Shown here in pieces: positions 57,383-64,000 of a stretch of 64,000 nt of DNA. The notes beneath the pieces were generated by a model that was not told where the DNA came from, did no database searches, and was given only the letters and a program-made list of their open reading frames with translations. The DNA comes from Noviherbaspirillum suwonense. GTDB lineage: Bacteria; Pseudomonadota; Gammaproteobacteria; Burkholderiales; Burkholderiaceae_D. The stretch spans positions 248,001 to 312,000 of the forward strand of contig NZ_FXUL01000001.1 in NCBI RefSeq assembly GCF_900182955.1, given 5' to 3'. Positions within the stretch are counted from its first letter, which is position 1; the number at the start of each line of letters is the position of its first letter. Position numbers and translations under genes: made by a program.

Positions 57383-57538
57383 TTACGCGAGATAAGCAGC
57401 GTAAGCGCAGGATTCGTCCGACTGCGAGTCACGCAGGTCAACCATGAACAGCACCGCGATAAACGCAGCAAGCTTCGCCGGGATTTTCTGGGCTTGTTCA
57501 AATGGAACGTACAGGGTTTGAAGTTTTGCGGTGGTCAT
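57383..57538 (-). CDS. Small peptide gene, 51 residues, unknown function
   Basis: The ATG at 57538 is preceded by AGGAGCAACACC, an excellent ribosome-binding site, and a strong terminator follows at 57302-57325. The product starts MTTAKLQTLYVPFEQAQKIP and continues with a hydrophobic helix (AKLAAFIAVLFMVDL) and an acidic, Ser/Cys-containing tail ending AYAAYLA. It has its own well-formed transcription unit. I recognise no family. It could be a small membrane-associated regulator or a precursor peptide; no modifying enzyme is adjacent. Confidence 0.65.
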   Translation of the reverse strand: MTTAKLQTLYVPFEQAQKIPAKLAAFIAVLFMVDLRDSQSDESCAYAAYLA

Positions 57539-57641
57539 GGTGTTGCTCCTGATAATAAATATTCGATGAGCACAAGATAAGAGCGAACGATCAGGAAATC
57601 CAATTGCCATCACTGATGAGTGTTATAACGAAAGCGTATGC

Positions 57642-57803
57642 GCCAGCGCTTGTCATATAAGTTTCGGCATATGGGCTGGCAGAAGACGGTGCTGAGACGT
57701 CTGGTACCTGCTCCCGTGAAAAGGGGAATCCATTTCGGCAGCAAGCATCCTCGGCGGCACCTGTCTGCGCCCTGCGTGCCGCGGTTTCGATCGGGCAGTC
57801 GCA
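57642..57803. repeat. Degenerate outer copy of the ssrA-linked 162-bp repeat
   Basis: The stretch just before the first clean unit ends CTGTCTGCGCCCTGCGTGCC...TTCGATCGGGCAGTCGCA. This resembles the end of the clean units (CTGCCTGCGCCCCGCG...TTCGATCAAACAGTCGCA) but has many changes. The left limit is estimated by assuming the same 162-bp length. Confidence 0.5.
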
Positions 57804-58289
57804 CCAATTAAAAAGCCACCTTGCGGTGGCGTTTTAATTGGTGGAGGCGGCGGGAATCTCCCGGTCTTCGCGCCGGCAGGCGCGAATCCGCTGCGGCAGC
57901 GGCGAGCATGCTCGCCGAAACCCTGCCTGCGCCCCGCGTCCCGCGGGTTCGATCAAACAGTCGCACCAATTAAAAAGCCACCTTGCGGTGGCGTTTTAAT
58001 TGGTGGAGGCGGCGGGAATCTCCCGGTCTTCGCGCCGGCAGGCGCGAATCCGCTGCGGCAGCGGCGAGCATGCTCGCCGAAACCCTGCCTGCGCCCCGCG
58101 TCCCGCGGGTTCGATCAAACAGTCGCACCAATTAAAAAGCCACCTTGCGGTGGCGTTTTAATTGGTGGAGGCGGCGGGAATCTCCCGGTCTTCGCGCCGG
58201 CAGGCGCGAATCCGCTGCGGCAGCGGCGAGCATGCTCGCCGAAACCCTGCCTGCACCCCGCGTCCCGCGGGTTCGATCAAACAGTTCCA
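57804..58289. repeat. Three tandem 162-bp units carrying the ssrA 3' end and terminator
   Basis: Units begin at 57804, 57966 and 58128, and a fourth copy of the first 54 bp (58290 onward) runs into ssrA itself. Units 1 and 2 appear identical; unit 3 differs at about three positions. Each unit holds, on the minus strand, the last 20 nt of tmRNA (GATTCCCGCCGCCTCCACCA) and the terminator hairpin. About 108 bp of GC-rich spacer follows, with a 16-bp palindrome (GGCGAGCATGCTCGCC) and a GCGCC/GGCGC hairpin. The T-arm 5' half is absent, so the units are not complete tRNA-like genes. Confidence 0.92.
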
Positions 58290-58324
58290 CCAATTAAAAA
58301 GCCACCTTGCGGTGGCGTTTTAAT
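58290..58324 (-). terminator. Intrinsic terminator of ssrA (copied in each 162-bp unit)
   Basis: On the minus strand, directly after the tmRNA CCA end, GCCACC-gcaa-GGTGGC is followed by TTTTTAATT. The flanks CCAATTAAAA and TTTTAATTGG extend the pairing, so the hairpin is nearly symmetrical and could stop transcription from either side. The same hairpin occurs at 57804, 57966 and 58128. Confidence 0.85.
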
Positions 58325-58707
58325 TGGTGGAGGCGGCGGGAATCGAACCCGCGTCCAGAAGTACTCTACAGACAGTTCTACATACTTAGCCTTGCCATTT
58401 GATTTAATCCATACGCCGCGGACAGGCACGCTACGGCTGGACGAGTCACCTAAATTTAACTTCATGCCAAGTAACCCGACATGTCGCGATTCTCTGTAAA
58501 TGACTCTGCTGTTGTTGCCAACCCACCCCAGAGACCCGGTGGTGCAGAGCTAGCGGGTTTTTAAGCCGCTAGGGGTATTACGCTGCCATTGCTGGTGCGT
58601 AAGCTTCGTCGTTTGCGTTTAAGCAATTCTGGATGGATTTGCGAGGTAACCAGTCCTCGGTATGCCCTGCGCTGCTTTGCAACCCCTGTCGAAACCAGGT
58701 CGCCCCC
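58325..58707 (-). ncRNA. ssrA: tmRNA (transfer-messenger RNA)
   Basis: The 383-nt RNA begins GGGGGCGACCUGGUUUCGAC and ends CGCCUCCACCA. The 7-bp acceptor stem pairs with one G-U, and the T-arm GCGGGTTCGATTCCCGC is intact. The CCA is encoded. The tag frame (58616 down to 58578) reads ANDEAYAPAMAA then TAA, so stalled proteins receive (A)ANDEAYAPAMAA. tmRNA rescues ribosomes on broken messages with SmpB. It lies 50 bp downstream of gph on the same strand. Confidence 0.97.
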
Positions 58708-58721
58708 GTAAGCAGTTTGCC

Positions 58722-58727
58722 ATTGTA
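58722..58727 (-). promoter_or_regulatory. Probable -10 element of the ssrA promoter
   Basis: TACAAT on the minus strand lies 15-20 nt before the tmRNA 5' end. The -35 region is weak. The position fits a dedicated ssrA promoter between gph and ssrA, though tmRNA precursors can start further upstream. Confidence 0.4.
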
Positions 58728-58757
58728 CCGCAGAAGATGTGGCTGACGATCCGTCTT

Positions 58758-59438
58758 TCAAGAGCCAATGTGTGGAATCAGGTTGAGCAGGCCAAGCGGC
58801 GATTCGGCGATTGCATGCGCATTCCATTGGGTCGGTCCGTCGCTGCCGCAATAACCCCAGGCGGCGGCGATGGTGACCATGCCTGCAGCGCGTCCGGCCT
58901 GGATGTCGCGCATGTCGTCGCCAACATACCAGCAGGCCGCTGGCGCAACGCCCAGGCGTTGCGCCGCTTCGAGCAGAGGGGCAGGGTGGGGCTTGGCATG
59001 CGGCGTGGTGTCGCCCGATACGATGCAGCCTGCGTGGCCCAGGCCGATCAGCGGAACCAGTGGGTCGGTGAAACGCATCGCCTTGTTGGTGACGATGCCC
59101 CAGCCTATTCCTGCGGCCTGCAGGCGGTCGAGCAGGTCCGGAACGCCGTCGAACAAGCGGCTGTGGACGGCAATCGACGCTGCATAGTTATCGAGGAAAG
59201 CAATGCGCAGCGCTTCGTATTCCTCGGCGTCGGGTCCCAGGTTCAGGCCCGCGCCTATCAGGCCGCGCGCGCCGGCCGATGCATACGGCCGCAGGCTTTC
59301 GTAGGGCGCCGGCGTCAGGCCGCGGTCGGCCCGCAGCCTGTTCAGGGCTGCTGCCAGATCCGGAGCGGTATCGGCGAGCGTGCCGTCGAGGTCAAACAGG
59401 ATAGCTTCCGGACGCCCGGAAAAAACGTTCGTTGTCAT
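58758..59438 (-). CDS. gph: Phosphoglycolate phosphatase
   Basis: The 226-residue HAD-superfamily enzyme has motif I FDLDGTLADTAPDLAAALN, with the nucleophilic Asp, motif II VTNK, and motifs III/IV KPHPAPLLEAA and YVGDDMRDI. The DTAPDL sequence is typical of Gph. It hydrolyses 2-phosphoglycolate formed during DNA repair and metabolism. It starts 10 bp after ubiG, a pairing found widely in proteobacteria. Confidence 0.92.
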   Translation of the reverse strand: MTTNVFSGRPEAILFDLDGTLADTAPDLAAALNRLRADRGLTPAPYESLRPYASAGARGLIGAGLNLGPDAEEYEALRIAFLDNYAASIAVHSRLFDGVPDLLDRLQAAGIGWGIVTNKAMRFTDPLVPLIGLGHAGCIVSGDTTPHAKPHPAPLLEAAQRLGVAPAACWYVGDDMRDIQAGRAAGMVTIAAAWGYCGSDGPTQWNAHAIAESPLGLLNLIPHIGS

Positions 59439-59448
59439 GGTTGCCTGA

Positions 59449-60147
59449 TCAGCTGGCCGGACGGCTGGCAGCCACCAGATAGTTGACGCTGGTGTCCTGG
59501 TTCAGCGAGTACACCTTGGTCAGCGGGTTATACGTCATGCCCTTCAGCGCTTCCAGGTTCAGGGCGCTGCTGCGGATATATTGCGCGAGTTCGGCCGGCG
59601 TGATGAACTTTGCGTAGTCATGCGTGCCTTTTGGCAATAGGCGCAGGATGTATTCGGCGCCCAGCACGGCAAACAGGTAAGACTTGGGATTGCGGTTGAT
59701 CGTTGAAAAGAACACATGGCCGCCGGGCTTCACCAGCGCTGCGCAGGCGGAAACCACGGCGCCCGGGTCCGGCACGTGCTCCAGCATTTCCATGCAGGTG
59801 ACGACGTCGAACTTGCCCGGTTCGCGGGCCGCCATGTCTTCCGCCGAAATCAGCTCGTACTTTACCCGGACGCCGCTCTCGAGGCTGTGCAGGTCGGCGA
59901 CTTTCAGCGCCTTTTCCGACAGGTCGATGCCGGTGACATCCGCGCCCTTGCGCGCCATGGATTCGGCGAGGATGCCGCCGCCGCAGCCGATATCGAGCAC
60001 GGTCTTTCCGGCCAGCGGGACGCGGCTGTTGATCCATTCCAGCCTGAGCGGGTTGATCTCATGCAATGGACGGAATTCGGAACCTGGGTCCCACCACCGA
60101 TGGGCAAGGTCGCTGAATTTCTGCAGTTCTAGGGGATCGGCATTCAT
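59449..60147 (-). CDS. ubiG: Ubiquinone biosynthesis O-methyltransferase UbiG
   Basis: The 232-residue SAM methyltransferase performs both O-methylations in ubiquinone synthesis. It has the UbiG start [29 protein letters not shown], the SAM motif [16 protein letters not shown], the [11 protein letters not shown] segment and [31 protein letters not shown], which is highly characteristic. It forms an operon with gph downstream and follows the OmpA-like gene, separated by an intrinsic terminator. Confidence 0.95.
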   Translation of the reverse strand: MNADPLELQKFSDLAHRWWDPGSEFRPLHEINPLRLEWINSRVPLAGKTVLDIGCGGGILAESMARKGADVTGIDLSEKALKVADLHSLESGVRVKYELISAEDMAAREPGKFDVVTCMEMLEHVPDPGAVVSACAALVKPGGHVFFSTINRNPKSYLFAVLGAEYILRLLPKGTHDYAKFITPAELAQYIRSSALNLEALKGMTYNPLTKVYSLNQDTSVNYLVAASRPAS

Positions 60148-60231
60148 AGGCGCAATGATAAAGACAAATCGGCAGCGTCGCTGCCGACTTCAACAAGGAA
60201 AGCGCCGCAGGCATTCGTAATTCCGGCGCAT

Positions 60232-60256
60232 AAAAAAACCCCGCCGAAGCGGGGTT
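60232..60256 (-). terminator. Intrinsic terminator of the OmpA-like gene
   Basis: On the minus strand AACCCCGC-ttcg-GCGGGGTT (60237-60256) is followed by TTTTTTT (60232-60238), 17 bp after the stop of the OmpA-like gene. The UUCG-type tetraloop makes the hairpin very stable. Confidence 0.92.
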
Positions 60257-60272
60257 ATTAAAGCTGAATCGA

Positions 60273-60923
60273 TTACCTGTTGCGGGTACCAACAACTTCG
60301 ATTTCCACGCGACGGTTCTTGGCGCGGCCGGCTGCAGTCTTGTTGTCTGCAACTGGTTGCTTCTCGCCCTTGCCTTCGGTGTAGACGCGGTTGGCTTCGA
60401 TACCGCGGGAAACCAGATAGGCCTTGACGGCTTCAGCACGGCGGACCGACAGACGCTGGTTGTAAGCGTCGGTACCGATCGAGTCGGTGTGGCCGACTGC
60501 GATGATGACTTCCAGGTTCATGCCTTGCAGCTTGGAGGTCAGGTCGTTCAGCTTAGCCTTGCCATCGGGTTTCAGGACGGACTTGTCGAAGTCGAAGAAC
60601 GTGTCGGCAGCGAAAGTAACTTTTTCAGAGGTAGGAGCAGGTGCTGGTGCCGGTGCTGGGGCTGGTGCCGGAGCAGGAGCTGGTGCCGGGGCGGGAGCCT
60701 GGGCCTGAACCAGAGGGCCGTCGCAACCTGGAACTGCGTCAGCCGGGGTCCAGTAGCCGGTGCGCCAGCACAGACCAAACGGATCGCGCACGATCACGCC
60801 TCGGGAATCCTGCACGTACGCGCTGTTCGGCTTCTTGGCCTGAATATCAGTAACCACTTGCGCGGATGCAGAAAAAGCCACGACTGCGGACGCAGCGAAG
60901 ACGAGTTTTCCTAATTTATTCAT
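60273..60923 (-). CDS. OmpA-family outer-membrane/peptidoglycan-binding protein
   Basis: The start at 60923 follows GAGAGGAG; the product has 216 residues. A signal peptide (MNKLGKLVFAASAVVAFSASA) and a short N-terminal region with two cysteines (GLCWRTGYW, VPGCDG) precede a long Ala-Pro repeat of about 20 residues. The OmpA_C peptidoglycan-binding domain follows: TFFDFDKSVLKPDGKAKLNDL, VGHTDSIGTDAYNQRLSVRRAEAV and NRRVEIEV. It lacks the N-terminal beta barrel, so it is a short OmpA-like protein anchoring the outer membrane to the wall. This gene next to gyrA is typical of Burkholderiales. Confidence 0.93.
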   Translation of the reverse strand: MNKLGKLVFAASAVVAFSASAQVVTDIQAKKPNSAYVQDSRGVIVRDPFGLCWRTGYWTPADAVPGCDGPLVQAQAPAPAPAPAPAPAPAPAPAPAPTSEKVTFAADTFFDFDKSVLKPDGKAKLNDLTSKLQGMNLEVIIAVGHTDSIGTDAYNQRLSVRRAEAVKAYLVSRGIEANRVYTEGKGEKQPVADNKTAAGRAKNRRVEIEVVGTRNR

Positions 60924-61444
60924 GTTTCTCCTCTCGGGTGAGATATCCGCAGATGAACTGCGCAACAAATCGACACATCAAAATAGTTGGTGAACGGATA
61001 ATACCATGCGGTTTAGGCCATTACACATACAGAATTGACTATATGCAATGAACTTAACTAACCTACATTTTGCCACAGGCTGACCACCGGAACGGCTCTT
61101 GTCAAATAGCCCAAACTACGTTTTTGATAGTTTGTAGTTTTTCTGCAACATCGGCTCCTGCTGGTTCGCCTCGCTGAAAACAACTGCCAAATATTCAACT
61201 AATAGATATTTTCTCAAGTTTCCAGACTGCCCATATTGCATTCAAGCAAACTATCGTGCGGCATTTCCGGCTTCGATAATGTAATTTTCAGTTACACGGA
61301 GCGGCGTCCCGTTCCCGTTGGCCGGGCATCCGGGAGCACGCGGTTTGCGCCATGTCAGCATGGTAAAATTACGGTTTCGCAGGCGCCGCGGTTTCAGCAT
61401 GCGTGCCTGACTTCCCAACCAGTCTGATTCGAGCCGAACTTCCA
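60924..61444. other. Divergent intergenic region between ompA-like and gyrA
   Basis: The 521 bp are AT-richer than the flanking genes and must hold both promoters. I see no open frame or RNA gene that I would support. Confidence 0.6.

Positions 61445-64000
<2,556 letters not shown>

Noticed and set aside
57804-58289. CRISPR array
   Set aside because: The repeats are 162 bp with no variable spacers and no cas genes; they derive from the ssrA 3' end.
58277-58851. Open frames across the ssrA region
   Set aside because: They lie on the tmRNA gene, which explains the sequence conservation; only the short tag frame is translated.

Overview
The window looks like a chromosomal segment of a high-GC betaproteobacterium of the order Burkholderiales, most likely Oxalobacteraceae (Herbaspirillum, Noviherbaspirillum or Massilia type). 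This rests on the block gyrA / OmpA-like / ubiG / gph / ssrA, the tmRNA tag ANDEAYAPAMAA, and the style of the housekeeping genes. No database search was possible, so the taxonomic call is an inference.

Region 1 (1-12.5 kb) is core genome. On the minus strand it carries an rRNA methyltransferase (cut by the window edge), an HCCA-isomerase-like thioredoxin-fold enzyme, a CopD/HemJ-type membrane protein, proA, holA, lptE, leuS, a zinc alcohol dehydrogenase and a DJ-1/PfpI protein. A class A penicillin-binding protein follows on the plus strand. Region 2 (12.5-13.5 kb) is a large non-coding inverted repeat decorated with GTTGCC/GGCAAC hexamer runs.

Region 3 (13.5-23.9 kb, minus strand) is a carbohydrate cluster: a glycosyltransferase/UDP-galactopyranose-mutase-like fusion, a GH1/RmlD-type fusion, then galT, an M24-fold protein that lacks most metal ligands, galK and a GH2 glycosidase. 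Region 4 (24.2-31.7 kb) holds xdhC-like, pirin, a NitT/TauT-type ABC importer, an MFS transporter and an EamA exporter.

Region 5 (about 31.9-43.1 kb) is visibly more AT-rich and accessory. It begins with a compact cassette of two divergent, translationally coupled operons, each with an E. coli-type LexA box. The left wing ends in an IS1595/ISXO2-like transposase gene joined by overlaps to two unknown genes. Next come arsH, a decayed acr3 and an MFS fragment, an orphan MbcA/ParS-type antitoxin domain, a KfrB-like (plasmid) domain protein, a HEPN/DUF3644 protein and an IS91-family element with its own tyrosine recombinase.

Region 6 (43.3-57.5 kb) is a mixed lineage-specific segment: a diguanylate cyclase, flavohaemoglobin, AsmA, aquaporin Z, DUF2501, MscL, an RlpA-like protein, small hypotheticals, DUF3597 and a sensor histidine kinase. 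Several of these act at the envelope or in osmotic balance. A 51-residue peptide gene follows. Region 7 (57.6-64 kb) returns to core genome. A tandem array of 162-bp units, each carrying the last 20 nt of ssrA plus its terminator, leads into ssrA, gph, ubiG, an OmpA-like gene and the start of gyrA, which runs off the right edge.

The best candidates for something new are the SOS-box cassette (32.0-35.7 kb), the ssrA 3'-end repeat array (57.8-58.3 kb), the two carbohydrate fusions, and the probable pseudo-metallopeptidase inside the galactose operon.
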